From Pseudomonadota bacterium (lineage in GTDB: Bacteria > Myxococcota_A > UBA9042), in contig SXRM01000249.1 in assembly GCA_005792545.1 (NCBI GenBank), positions 1 through 64,000 on the forward strand: DNA of 64,000 nt, in the 5' to 3' direction. Both the position numbers and the translations under genes were made by a program. The notes beneath the pieces are model-generated. The model saw only the letters and a list, made by a program, of their open reading frames with translations. It did no database searches and was not told where the DNA came from. Position 1 is the stretch's first letter; every line of letters begins with the position of its first letter. Below are positions 19,714 to 31,779 of the stretch, piece after piece.

Positions 19714-22383
19714 TCATTCTGACGGTCCACACGGCGAGGGCATATTGGGCGCTCCGGGTTTCGGCGCGGGGACCGGCGCCCCTTTCGGAAGTTGCCGCCG
19801 AGCCGCAATCAAGCCTAGCCATTCCTTGAGTTCCGCGACGTCGCGGTGGACCGTCGCGAGTTCGGGCAACCGTTGGCCGATTTCCCGCGGTTGCGAGTGC
19901 TCGTAGCACGAATACTCGGTCATCAGGCGGTCCAACAAGATACAATCGGTCAGGTCAATGGCCGCTAAGCCTGCGAGCTTGTTCTTGGTCTGTACTTCGC
20001 GACGAAATCGCACGACGACACCGTCAAGTAGGTGATCTTCGACCGTTCGCTCCACGAGAATTCTGAAATCACTGCAAATCGCTTTGACTGCTGACTGATA
20101 GCTGCCGATATCCCCAGCCTCAAGCTCCTTTCTCGCCCTGACGAGTCGCTCGTTCAGCAGGGCATTCAACGCCTTGTCAACTTTGCCCTCAAGAACATTC
20201 GTCTCGGTCACCAGGCCAACGAGGCCCTCAACGTTTCGCAGCGCGATTTCCCGGCACACCACTTTGGGCGTATCCGGTGCGACCAGCCCTGAGGTCTCTT
20301 GCTTTTTCGCTGCCTCGCGTACGGCAGCCAGAAACGACAGCCTGTGCGTGAGGACAATCACCTGGCGCGCCTGCGCCAGTTCGACCAGCCTAGCCACCAC
20401 GCGCTCCTCAAACTCTTGATCCAGCGACGAAATCGGGTCATCGAACACGAACGGCGACCGCGAGTTCGCCACCGTCAGGTCCGCCAGAAACGTCGCCAGC
20501 GCCACAATTCTGGCCTCGCCCTCGCTCAACACGTCCGCAACCTTGGCGGGCTGTTTCGCGTCGACAAGCGCCAAGTGGAACAGTACCTTGCCCTTCGTCC
20601 GCTCCTTGACGTCCGGCCGCACCTTCAAGCGCCCACCGCCGAGCTTGGTCAACTCGGCCGCAAATCGTTCAACGTAGCCCTTTTCAACCTCAACTGTGGC
20701 GAGCTCCGCTTTCTTTTCAGTCATCTTCCGCGTGCCACATAGCTTCCTCGCCGCCTCAAGGTCTCGCACGGCGGCCAAGCGCTTCAGCTCCGCCTCAAAC
20801 GCCGCAATATTGCTAAACGCCCACTCCTTTGTCTTGAGTTCGTTGAGTTCGCTGATCAGGGCCTCGTGTTGACTGGGTGCCGCTGCCGCTTCAAGGGCTT
20901 GGATCTCGGTCTTCTTGTTCGCAATGTGCAGCCCAATCGCCGTCGCCAGCGGCGCAAGGCCCAACGGCGACAGTTCAGTCGCCGAGGCGATTGTGCCGGT
21001 CGACTTGAACCGTGCGTCGATTGCCGCAAGTGCCGTGTCCAGAGCGCCCTCGGAAATCGCAATTACGTTGTATCGGGCCAACCAATCGGCGCGTTCAGGT
21101 GGCGCGGGAATGGCCGACACGAGGGCCTTGAGGGTCTCCTCGGCCTTTTTCGCCTTCACTTCCAGTTGGCAACCTACATATTCCTCGAACCTGTACATCC
21201 GCTCGGCCGCATCCGCGGCTATGGGCTGCTGGCATAGTGGGCACTGCGCGTCGGTACCAACATGCGGGAACGAGCATTCCGGATAGGCGGATTTGGACGA
21301 GTACTCCCGCGCGGCTTCCCACATGGCGCGCCAACTCGCTTCCCCAATGCCGGGCAGGGTTGGTGGCTCGAATACCACTTTTGCCAGATCCTGGGCCGCC
21401 TGCCGGGCAACCATAGCTGCCGTGCGCGCGCCTGCGACGGCTGTCATGGCTTCGTCGGAATACGTCGAAGCCGTCGTGTCGTGCGTCCTTTTTAGCTGCT
21501 CCATCGTTGCGAGCAACTTCTTCTGCTTCGCCAACTGCTCAGCCGGATTGGGCTGCTTCAGCGCGTCCTCGAGGCTCAGCCTGCGCGCCGTGTCGGCGTC
21601 GGTCCAAGCCAACTTCTGGGCGAGCTGCTCGTTGGTCATGCTGACCTTCAGGTTCTTCAGCCATTCTGCCAACCTCGTAGTGGCCAGTTGGGCGGGCGGC
21701 ACGGGTTTGCGCCGGACTTGGTTCTCGACCCTGCGTTTGAGCTCGGCGTCCACTGCGTCTGCGATGTTCACCAAATGGGTAATAAACCGAAGCGCTCGCG
21801 GCTCGTAGGTCGCCTCCATCGCCTGCTGCAGGTACTGCTGGGCGACGTCGCTGTCAAAGATGTGTGCGCCGCGCAGGGCCTCGTGTGGCTCCGAGTCAGG
21901 CGTCCAAGTGTGCAGGCCTTCGGTGCCGTCGGCTTTACGCAGGCGAATTCCGCAGGACCTTTCGGCGGTTGTGGTGTCGAAAACGTTGGAAAGAATTGGT
22001 TTTCCGGGTCGGTTGCCGGTGGCGTGTTTTAGAATTCGGGCGTAGCTGGACTTGCCGCTGCCGTTTTGGCCGTAGATGACCACCAGGTTGGCTTGGCCAA
22101 AGTCGAGTTTTGCTTTTTGGGTTAGCGCGTTGATGCCTGTCGGGGCTTGCAAACCAAGAATAGTCGAGCTGGACGCTGAGTCTTCTGTATTGAATGCAAA
22201 GGTCGCGTTCCCAGCCGTTGACTTATCGCCGTTGGCCGCCTCGGTGACGGCCATGTCCGCCAATGTACTCACCGCTTCGAGGTTGGGAGCGCGGCCCGAC
22301 TTGAGCAGTTCGCTAGCTGCGTGCCGCAGCCAAGCGCTCATGCCAAGGTCGTCAGATTGCACGGCATCGCAGTTGTCAGCCAT
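19714..22383 (-). CDS. AAA_13/RloC-like ABC-type ATPase
   Basis: VVIYGQNGSGKSSYARILKHA Walker A; QCPLCQQPI zinc-hook-like CxxC; SEGEARIVALATFLADL signature; SPFVFDDPISSLDQEFEERVVARLVELAQARQVIVLTHR Walker B/H-loop. Confidence 0.85.
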   Translation of the reverse strand: MADNCDAVQSDDLGMSAWLRHAASELLKSGRAPNLEAVSTLADMAVTEAANGDKSTAGNATFAFNTEDSASSSTILGLQAPTGINALTQKAKLDFGQANLVVIYGQNGSGKSSYARILKHATGNRPGKPILSNVFDTTTAERSCGIRLRKADGTEGLHTWTPDSEPHEALRGAHIFDSDVAQQYLQQAMEATYEPRALRFITHLVNIADAVDAELKRRVENQVRRKPVPPAQLATTRLAEWLKNLKVSMTNEQLAQKLAWTDADTARRLSLEDALKQPNPAEQLAKQKKLLATMEQLKRTHDTTASTYSDEAMTAVAGARTAAMVARQAAQDLAKVVFEPPTLPGIGEASWRAMWEAAREYSSKSAYPECSFPHVGTDAQCPLCQQPIAADAAERMYRFEEYVGCQLEVKAKKAEETLKALVSAIPAPPERADWLARYNVIAISEGALDTALAAIDARFKSTGTIASATELSPLGLAPLATAIGLHIANKKTEIQALEAAAAPSQHEALISELNELKTKEWAFSNIAAFEAELKRLAAVRDLEAARKLCGTRKMTEKKAELATVEVEKGYVERFAAELTKLGGGRLKVRPDVKERTKGKVLFHLALVDAKQPAKVADVLSEGEARIVALATFLADLTVANSRSPFVFDDPISSLDQEFEERVVARLVELAQARQVIVLTHRLSFLAAVREAAKKQETSGLVAPDTPKVVCREIALRNVEGLVGLVTETNVLEGKVDKALNALLNERLVRARKELEAGDIGSYQSAVKAICSDFRILVERTVEDHLLDGVVVRFRREVQTKNKLAGLAAIDLTDCILLDRLMTEYSCYEHSQPREIGQRLPELATVHRDVAELKEWLGLIAARRQLPKGAPVPAPKPGAPNMPSPCGPSE

Positions 22384-22651
22384 ATCTCTCCTGCCTTCGT
22401 TGTCCGTTAGGCGTCAAGTGGCTGCCTGCCGGAGGCGATCAGACTGTGCTGCGGCGAAGCAGGAATCGGTCGCCGCGCCCAACTCGCTACGGCTGGGCGT
22501 GGAAATACAAGTAGGGTTTCGTCTCCAATTATTGCCCTCCCGGCCTTGCTTTCGACGACCTTGAGCCGACCGTGCCCTTATTCCAGGCGTTCAAAGACGA
22601 CCGTCTTTGGCACCGCGGTCGCCACTTAGCAGTGGGGCATGCCGCCAAGCC

Positions 22652-23353
22652 TCAAAACCGCCGCCGGTTGATCTTCTCCCAGCGCCGCCGTTCGTGGCGC
22701 GACAGGTTCTGTGGCACCGCCGAAGGCATCTGGCCAATGCGGCCAAACTCGCTGGTATCCATCGGCTCGCCAGGCGCCATTCGCGCGATGTAGTGGACGT
22801 TCATATCCGCGGCCGCTTGGGCGACCTTCCGCAGCTGGTCCTGCGTCTGCACGCTGACTCGGACCGGGCACTTCGCCGTGCCGATCGCACCTGGCCGCAG
22901 TTGCGAACCGGGCGCCTCCTTGGCCTCGTGCTCCGTCGCCTTGAGCTGTGCGTGGCATGGGTGCTCGGGATTGCGCACCGCGCGCTTGACCATTGCGTAG
23001 TGTTCTTCGAGCCTGTGGGCATAGGCGGTATCTTCGCTCAACATCGACTCGACGAGTTCAAGCAATGCCGGCGCGAACGCATCTGCCCGCTGCGTCGGGT
23101 CGACGTACGTCACCTCGTCGTTGGGGCCCAGGTCGCCATCCACAAACGCGTGGCTGATCGTGGCGCAGCTGCTAGCGTGCCCTCGGCGCACGACCAACAG
23201 CGACACCCGCCGGCAATCGCAATCCGGCTTGGGGCAGTACATTTCGAGCAAGCCGTACTCGCCGTCTGGGATCGAGTCGTTGCCGCGGATTGCGAACGTG
23301 CGAACCGTCGCGTCGGCGACTTGCGGTTCGATCTGGTTGAAAGGAACTAGCAT
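22652..23353 (-). CDS. Conserved protein resembling a SEC-C-associated family
   Basis: MLVPFNQIEPQVADATVRTF...GEYGLLEMYCPKPDCDCRRVSLLVVRR...DPTQRADAFAPALLELVESMLSEDTAYAHRLEEHYAMVKRAV. Confidence 0.55.
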   Translation of the reverse strand: MLVPFNQIEPQVADATVRTFAIRGNDSIPDGEYGLLEMYCPKPDCDCRRVSLLVVRRGHASSCATISHAFVDGDLGPNDEVTYVDPTQRADAFAPALLELVESMLSEDTAYAHRLEEHYAMVKRAVRNPEHPCHAQLKATEHEAKEAPGSQLRPGAIGTAKCPVRVSVQTQDQLRKVAQAAADMNVHYIARMAPGEPMDTSEFGRIGQMPSAVPQNLSRHERRRWEKINRRRF

Positions 23354-23524
23354 GGTGGCAAGCCGAAAGCGCCGCGGCCGGGCGCGGCCGGCGATGCTAC
23401 AACTCGGCCCGGCGGCGTGCAAAGGCGCTCACGCCGTTGCTTTGTTGCAGATTCACTTGGGCGGCCCGCACCCGCACGCTGGCAATGGCGCGCATTCAGG
23501 CTCGCACATCGCCTGACCCGCGGC

Positions 23525-26500
23525 CTACTGCCCGCGCACGAACACGCTATACCCGCCGTAGTTGGTGCTGCCGCACAGCGTAAACGCCGTGCCCGTCATC
23601 GCCGCCTTGTCGTTGGCACACTGGTTGCCGCTGACCACGCCGGGCAGCACGAACGCGGCCTTGTCGGCCGCGCCATTGGAGCAGCCGTAGCCGAAGCCAC
23701 AGGTGACCGCGCCAAAAGCCGGATCCGCACCGCACACGACTGCATTGCCGCCAACCGACCACTCGCCCGCAACCGCGGTCTTGGTCGTCCACGACCACGG
23801 CGCGGCCGTCTTTGGCGAGATCACGCCGTTTGCCGCCGTATCGCTGCATTTGAGCAGCATCTGCCCTTCGCCACCCCGCAGTTGGTCGACCGTTGCCGCC
23901 GGCACGCTGGCGTCGACCCGGGTCCAGCCGCCGCCGTCGGTGGTCTGGTCGCAGGTGGTCTTCCAGGCGTCGGCCTTGCTGCCGCCGTTGGGGTCCACGT
24001 AGTAGTGCGGGCTGCCGCTCCACTTGGCGACGGCCTGGATCGCCTTGCAACTGCTGCCGGCCGTGTACTTGCTGGCGCCGGTCAGGTCGGCGCAGCCGCT
24101 CCACTGCATCCATACCTTGCGGATGCGGTTGTTGCCCGAGTCGGCCACGATGAGGTTCCCCAACTTGTCCACGACGACGCCGTGTGGATTGTAGAAGCGC
24201 GCGTCGCCGCCCATGCCATCGGCAAAGCCGTTTTGTGGGGCGCCGGCAAGCGTAGTGGTGGAGCCGTCCAGGGAGACCCGCCGCAGCGACGCATTGCCTT
24301 TTTCGGCCACCACCACCGACCCGTCCGGCAACAGCGCAAGGCCGACCGGTGCGTTGAATCGGCCGGCAAAGCGCCCCGCGCCGTTGACGAACCCGATCGT
24401 ATTGCCCGCGATGGTCACGACACTGCCCGCGATGTCCATGCGCCGAATCAGCTGGTTGTTGGTGTCGGCGATCCACACGTTGCCCGACCCATCGACCGCC
24501 AACCCCAACGGAAAGGCCAACTTGGCCGCTGCCGCCGGGCCGTCGATCGCGTTGCCCCCGGTGTTCAGGTTGAGCGAAGTCACAGCGCCATCCACCGTGA
24601 TTTTTCGAATGCGGTGGTTGCCCGTGTCGGTAACGTAGGCGGACCCGGCCGTGTCTACCACCACGTCGGACGGCGCCGAGAACTTGGCCAGCACGCCGGG
24701 ACCGTCGGCGAGGCCGATGGCCGAGCCGGCTAGCGTACTGACCGTGCCATCGGGCGCCACCTTGCGAATGCGGTGGTTGTCGCGGTCGGCGACCAGCAGC
24801 GACCCGTCGGCGGTCACTGCCACCCCCATCGGCCAGGCGAACTTGGCGGCGTTGCCCTTGCCTTCGGCATAGCCGCCCACGCCACCCGCCACCGTGGACA
24901 CCGTGCCGTCCGCCGCAATCTTGCGGATGCGGTTGTTGCCGGTGTCGGCGACGTACAGGGCGCCATCTTTGTCGACCGCGACCCGGTGCGGACTGTTGAA
25001 GCGTGCCGTCGCCGCGGGTCCATCCTGGCTGCCGGCGTCGCCGCCGGCCAGCGTCGTGACCAACCCCGCAGCCATGCAGCCGCCGCCGCGGCATTGCTTT
25101 TGGCACGCACCGGGCGCGTCGCACACGCTTCCGTCAGCGGCTGGCGCGTACACGCAGCGCATGGCTGCGGCGTCGCAGGTCGCCACGGAGCAGGCCGGTC
25201 CCTCGTTACACGCTTGTGCGGCAGTGGCAGCGCCGTATTTGCAGCCGGCGGCCTTGTCGCAAACGTCTGTGGTGCACGGATTGCCGTCGTCGCAGTTGCC
25301 GGCAACTTGCCGTAGCCGCACGATACGGCAGTTGGACGCGTCACTGACGTACAAGCGCCCCTGGGCGTCGATGGCGATGCCGCGCGGCTTGCTCAACACG
25401 TTGCCAAGCGCTGACCCGCCAGCGGTCGTACCCGGTTTGCCAGAACCTGCCAGCGTGGTGACGGTGCCATCCGGGTCCAGCCGCCGCACCCGCAGGTTGC
25501 TCTCTTCGGCGATGTACAACACGCCCGCGGCATCGGCGACGAGGCCAGTGGGATGGAAGAACCGCCCGCCCAGTAATCCCTGGCCATCGACGAAGCCGCT
25601 GCCAGCCCCGCCAGCCAGGGTGGTGACAAAGCCGCTCAGCGTCAGCTTGCGAATGGCGTGGTTCTGGGTATCGGCTACGGCCAGTGCGCCGTCGGGCAAT
25701 AGTGCGAGGTCGCGCGGTTGATTGAAGGCGGCGGCGCTGCCCTGGCCGTCCACAAACCCTGATGTAGACCCAGCGAGCGTGGTGACCTGGCCATCGGGCG
25801 TGACCTTGCGAATGCGGTTGTTGCCGGTGTCCGCGACAAAGACGTTGCCGATGGGGTCAGCCACCAGCCCGCGGGGGTTGGTAAACGTGGCTGCGCTGCC
25901 CTTGCCGTCGGCGTTGCCGGCCTTGCCCGGATTGCCCGCCAGCGTGGTCACATTGCCTTGGGCATCCAGCTTGCGGATCACGTGGTTGCCATAGTCCGCG
26001 ACGTAGACGTTGCCTGCGGCATCGGTGGCCACATCGTCGGGCTGGTAAAAGCGCGCCACCACGGCCTTGCCGTCGGCGTGACCCGCCGCAGGGAACAAAC
26101 TGCCCGCTGGCGTGCGCACGTTGCCGTCCGGGTCCACCCGGCGAATCAGGTGGTTGCTGAGGTCGGCCACCCATAGTTGCCCCGCGCCGTCCATCGCCAG
26201 CCCGGTCGGTTGTCCAAAGCTCGCCCCGGCTTGGGTGCCGCCCACAGGCCGACGCAAGCCATCGGACAGCCCGGTGCCAGCGCCGGCCGGGCCGCCCTCG
26301 GGGCCGGCAAACGGCTCCGCCACCCAGTCGCCCGAGGGTTGCGGCACGCACTTGCCGCCGGTGCACCAGGTGTTGGCGGTGCAGGCGTTGCCGTCGTCGC
26401 AGGGGGTGCCGGCGGGCATCGGGCTGGCAGCACACCCGGCTGGTAGCGCGCAAGTGTCCAGGGTGCAAGGGTTGCCGTCGTTGCAGCCGCCGCCGGGGCC

Positions 26501-29500
26501 GGGCTTGCACGGACAGTTGGCGACTGGCGCACTGGACTTGCACAGGCCAGCGCTGCACAGGTCGTTAGCAGTGCAGGCATCGCCGTCGTCACAGGCTTTA
26601 TCCGTGCCCAGCGCCACATGCTGGCAGCCAAGCTTGGGCGTACACACGTCGGCAGTACAGGCATTGGCGTCGTCGCACGACACCAACGCAGGCTTAAGTT
26701 TGCGCAGGCGGTGGTCGTCATTGCCGCTGACCAGCACCTCGCCACCGGGTAGCGGCAGCACGCCGGTGGGTTCAGCAAACTGTGCGGCCGCACCGACACC
26801 ATCTACCACCCCCGAGGTCGCGCCGCCTGCGACCGTGTAGCTGCGGCCGCCCGGCACCAACGCCCGGATTCGCTGCGCGCCAGCCCCGGTTTCGGTTACC
26901 CAAACCACGCCGGCCGCATCGACGCCGAGGCCATTGGGTTCGTTCAGACGGACACCATAAGGCAGGTTGCCGTCTTGCGAACCGATGCTGTCCAGCCCGG
27001 CAAAAGTGGTGACGACGCCGGCTGGCGACAGCTTGCGCACGGTGTGGTTGTTGCCGTCGGCGATGTACAGGTTGCCGGCGGCGTCGCGGCCCAGGCCGCG
27101 CGGACCGAAAAAGCGGGCGCTGGCGGCCGCGCCATCCACATAGCCGTAGGTCACCGCCCCCGCGACGGTCGTGACTACGCCGGTCGGCGACACCGCTCGG
27201 ATCATGTGGTTGCTTTCGTCGGACACCCACAGGTTGCCGGCCGCATCGCTGACCACGTCGTTCGGGCTCTTGAAGCGCGCCGCCTTGCCGATGCCATCGA
27301 CCGAACCTTGCGCGTTGGTGCCGGCAAGCGTCGACACGCTGCCATCGGGTGCGATCTTGCGGATGCAATGGTTGTTGCGGTCGGCGACGTACACGTTGCC
27401 GGCGCCGTCGGCGGCGATGCCGGTCGGGTAGCTGAAGCGGGCAGCGGTCGGCGGACCGTCCTGGTAGCCGTTGCCGTACCACGCCGATCCGGCGTACAGC
27501 GTCACGATGCCCTGAGCAGAGATTTTGCGGACACAGTGGTTGCCGGTCTCAACGACGTACACGTTGCCCTGCGGGTCGCGGACACTGCGCGCCGGCTTGT
27601 AGTAGCGGGCGTCTTGCAGCGGCCCGTCTTGCTTGCCGATGTCTTTACCCGACCAGGTGGTGACCTGCACCGCTGGCTGACACTGGCCAGCCGTGCACTG
27701 CAGCGCCAGCGCGCACCCCTGGCCATCGTTGCAAGCCTTGCCGTCCGGCTCGGATTTCCACGTGCAGGCGCCGCTTTGGGCGTCGCAGCTGTCCGCCGTG
27801 CACGGGTTGCCGTCGTTGCAATGCGTTGAAGGTGCGGTTGCGCACTGGCCCGTAGCGGGGTCGCAGCTGTCGGTCGTGCACGGGTTGCCATCGTCGCAGC
27901 TGTGGCCGCGGAGCTCCAGCGCCCGCAAGCGCTTGTTGCCGGTGTCTGCGACCAGCATGCGGCCAAGGCCCGCGCTTGCTACACCCATGGGGCCCTGCAA
28001 TAGGGCGCTGGCGGCTTTGCCGTCGTTGGGCAGGGTCGCGCTGCAGGCAGCCACACCACAGGTAGGGCCAACCTTGGCCACGCACGCCGGCGTCCAGGTG
28101 CTGGCACAGCAAGCGGGATCCACAGCGCACACCTTGGCGACGCAGGGGTCGCAGGCTGCGGCGAGCGGCGGCCCGTTGATGCAGGCGTGATGCGCGCAAG
28201 CGGTCGTATTGGCGACCGTCCAGACCTTGCCGTCCAGCCCGAGCGCGCGCAAGCGACTGTTGCCACGGTCGGCGATCAGCAGCAGGCCGCTGGGGTCCAC
28301 AGCTACATCGTGCGGATCGTTAAACTTGGCCGTCGCCACCGCGCCATCCACCCACCCGGACGAACCGCCGCCGGCCACCGTCGTCACCACGGCCGCCGCG
28401 GTGATGCGGCGAATGGCGTGGTTGCCCGAATCGGCCACGAAAAGGTCGCCATTCTTGGCCCACGCCAGTGCGCTCAGGCTGGAGAAGGCTGCGTTGGTGC
28501 CCGTGCCATCTTTCTTGGCCGCCGTGCTGCCGGCAAACGTCGACACCGTGCCGTCCTTGGCAATCTTGCGGATGCGGTGGTTGTTGGTGTCGGCCACGTA
28601 AATCGTGCCGTCCTTGGCCACAGCGACGCCGCGCGGCGAATTGAACTTGGCCACAGTCGCGGCGCCGTCGACCCAGCCGCTGCCGCCCTGTCCGGCGACG
28701 AGCGTTACCGTGCCATCTGGCGTCACGCGCTTGATCTGATGGTTGCCCATGTCGGCGACGACCACGTCCTGACCGTCGATGGCCAGATGGTACGGTTGGC
28801 TGAAGCGGGCGCCGCTGCCTTTGCCCAGGTTGCTGCCGTACACGCTGGGCATGCCGGCGACCGTCACCACGACGCCGTCTGGACCCAAGCGGCGCACCAC
28901 ATGCAGCGCGGCCTCGCTGAACCAAATGTTGCCGGCGGCGTCTTGCGCCACGCCCGTTGGCCCGGTCAACGCCGCAGCGATGGCCGGCCCGTCGCTCATG
29001 CCGCCTGGCACTGCCGGCCCGCCGGTTAGGGTGTGCAAGTACGCGACGGGCGCGGTGGGTGCGCACACTTCGCTCTGGCAAGTGGTGTCCTTGGTGCAGC
29101 CATCGCCGTCGTCGCAGGTGGCGCCGTCGGCCTTGCCGATGCACACCGTGGCCGCGGCGCCGCAGGCCAGCGATTTCGGACCCGGCGCGCACTTGCCGGC
29201 CTTGCAGCCGTCGCCCTGGGTGCAGGCGTCGCCGTCGCTGCATGCCGCGCCATCGTAGTTGGCGGGGTGCTGGCAGCCGGCCGCCGAGCAAACGTCCTGA
29301 GTGCAGCTGTCGTTGTCGTTGCAGGCGGCGTCATCGCTGCCGTGGGTGCAGCCGATGCCAAACTCGCAGGCGTCGGCCGTGCAGGCCACTTTGTCGTCGC
29401 ACGGCCCGGCCGACGGGGTGTTGACGCAGCCCTTGACCGGGTCACAGCTCTCGATGGTGCAGGCGACGCCGTCGTCGCAGATCTTGGCGGCGTCGGCGTT

Positions 29501-31672
29501 AGCGCTGCTGCAGGCGCCGGTCGCCTTGTCGCAGCTGTCTAGCGTGCACGGCTTGCCATCGCCACAGTCTTTGGGCACGCCGGCCCCGCACGCGCCGGCT
29601 TTGCAGGTCTCGCCGCTGGTACAAGCGTTGCCGTCGTTGCACAGTTCGCTGTTCTTGAACGACACGCATCCCGCGAGCTTATTGCACACCTCGGTCGTGC
29701 ACGCGTTTTTGTCGTCGCAGTCCACGGCCTTGCCGGCGCTGCAGCTACCGCCTTTGCAGCCGTCGTCGCTGGTGCAGGCGTCGCCATCGGTGCAGGTGGC
29801 GGCATTGGCAGCGTTGACGCAGCCAGCCTTGGGGTTGCAGCTGTCGTCCGTGCACGGATTGCCGTCGTCGCAGGGCTTGGTGATGTCCAGCGTCGGCAGC
29901 GCGCACACGCCCTGTTTGCAGATCTCGCCCACCGTGCACGGCGTGCCGTCGTTGCACGGTTCGTCGTTGTGCAGGTAGGCCACCTGGCACTTGCCGGTCT
30001 TGGGCACGCAGCTGTTTTTCTGGCAGAAGTTGTCGTCCACGCTCGGACACGACACCACGGTGGCCGGGTTGACCTGGCAGACATAGGGCGCCTTGGTCTT
30101 ATTGCAGACCAGCGTGCCGTTGCACAGGTCGCCGTCCTCCTGGGTGGCGCAGTCGGCGTCGCTGTTGCATTTGCAGGTGTTGGCGCCCGCTTTGCACAGG
30201 CCTGTTGCACAGACATCGCCCTCGGTGCACACGTTGCCATCGTCGCAGGGTTTGCCGGCGTTGACCGCGGCCATGGCGCACTGTGCGGTCTTGGGGTCGC
30301 ACAAGTTGTGCGAACACGGCGTGTTGAACGCCCCCGAGCAGCCGACCACAGTCTTGGGGTTGATGGCGCAGCTGTTTTTGACTTTGTCGCAGTAGAGCGT
30401 GCCGTTGCACAGGTCGCCGTCCTCAAAGGGGCCGCAGTCGGCGTCTTCGTTGCAGATTCAGGTGTTGGTGGCGGCGGCGCAGGCCCCGGCTTTGCAGGTG
30501 TCGCCAGCCGTGCACTTGCTGCCGTCGGCCTCGCAGGTGGCGCCGTCGGGTAGCGGCACGGGCGCGCACTTGCCGGTCGTCGGCACGCAGGTGTTGACCT
30601 CGCAGGGCCCGTCGCCCGCCGTTTGGCACACCACTACGGTCGCTGGATTCGGTACACAGGTGCCGGTGGCTTTGTTGCAAAACGGCACGCCATTGCACAG
30701 GTCGCCGTCGTCTTTGCTCGCGCACTCGGCGTCGTTCTGGCAGGTGCAGGTGTTGGCGCTGGCTGTGCAATTGCCTTTCTCGCAGGCGTCGCCGGCCGTG
30801 CACGGGTTGCCATCGTTGCACGCCGTCTTGTCCGCCACCGCGACCATTGCGCACTTGCCGGTCTTACTGTCGCAGGTGTTCTTGCTGCATGCGGTGTTAT
30901 CCACCACTGGACAGACCACAACCGTAACCGGGTTCACCTGGCAGATCTTGCTGGCTTTGTTGCAGAACCACGAACCGGCGCACAAATCGGCGCCATTGAA
31001 CTTGGCGCAGTCGGCGTTGCTGGTGCAGCAGGTGTTTTCGCCGCCTTTGCAGGTGCCGGCCGCGCAGACGTCGCCTTGGGTGCACGGCAGGGTGTCCTCG
31101 CACGGGGTGCCGTCGGACTTGGGTGCCTGGTCGCACTTGCCGGTGTTGGCGTTGCAGGCAACCGTCAGGCACTGGTTGGCCGGCGCCTGGCACTTGACCA
31201 CCGTGATGGGGTTGACCTTGCACACGAATGGCGCCGTGGCCTTGTCGCAGTACAGCGTGCCGTTGCACAGGTCGCCGTCCTCCTTGGCAACGCAGTCGTC
31301 ATTGGTTTTGCAGGCACAGGTGTTTGGGCCGCTGGAGCACAGGCCTGCCTTGCACGCATCGGCCGTACACGGGTCGCCATCGTCGCACGGCGTGCCGTCG
31401 GGCTTGTCGGTGCACGGCCCAATGGGCGGGTCTATGCCATCGACCGTTTCGGGTGCGTCGCCTGGGCCCAGATCGGGCGTGTCTGGCGCTTCGTCTGGCG
31501 GGTTGTCGGGGGCCGTTGCCGCATCGGTCGCAGAGTCCGCGGCAGCCGCAACATCGGCGGCGTTGGCCGTTTCTGCCACAGCGCTATCGGCGGTCGCGAC
31601 CGGTGCCGGGTCTTCGCCGCACGAAAGCGCCAGCAGTGCACAAGACGCAAGCCAATAGTGGTGCAGTCGCAT
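23525..31672 (-). CDS. Giant lipoprotein with CTDC-type repeats, many NHL repeats and a C-terminal fibrinogen-like domain; one in-frame TGA at 30458-30460
   Basis: ORFs 30458..31687 and 23525..30349 share one frame and are separated only by a TGA at a conserved Cys position. MRLHHYWLASCALLALSCGED lipobox; repeated ...GVAVDKDGALYVADTGNNRIRKIAADGTVSTVAGG; C-term WKTTCDQTTDGGGWTRVD. Confidence 0.8.
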
Positions 31673-31779
31673 CGAAAACCCGTCCAACGCCTTGCGCGTT
31701 CAGGGGGCCATGGTGCGAAAATGGGGCGGAAACGGCAAGCGCATGCGACTGCATGCCAGTGCGGTTGTGTCCCCAAACG

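Noticed and set aside
30458-30460. Selenocysteine as the preferred explanation for the TGA
   Set aside because: The Cys is one of hundreds of structural Cys in a secreted repeat; a nonsense change or base error is simpler. Retained only as a testable alternative.
11313-31672. CRISPR-like periodic repeats in the Cys-rich regions
   Set aside because: Periodicity follows protein-coding repeats with diverged nucleotides; no constant repeat/unique spacer structure and no cas genes seen.
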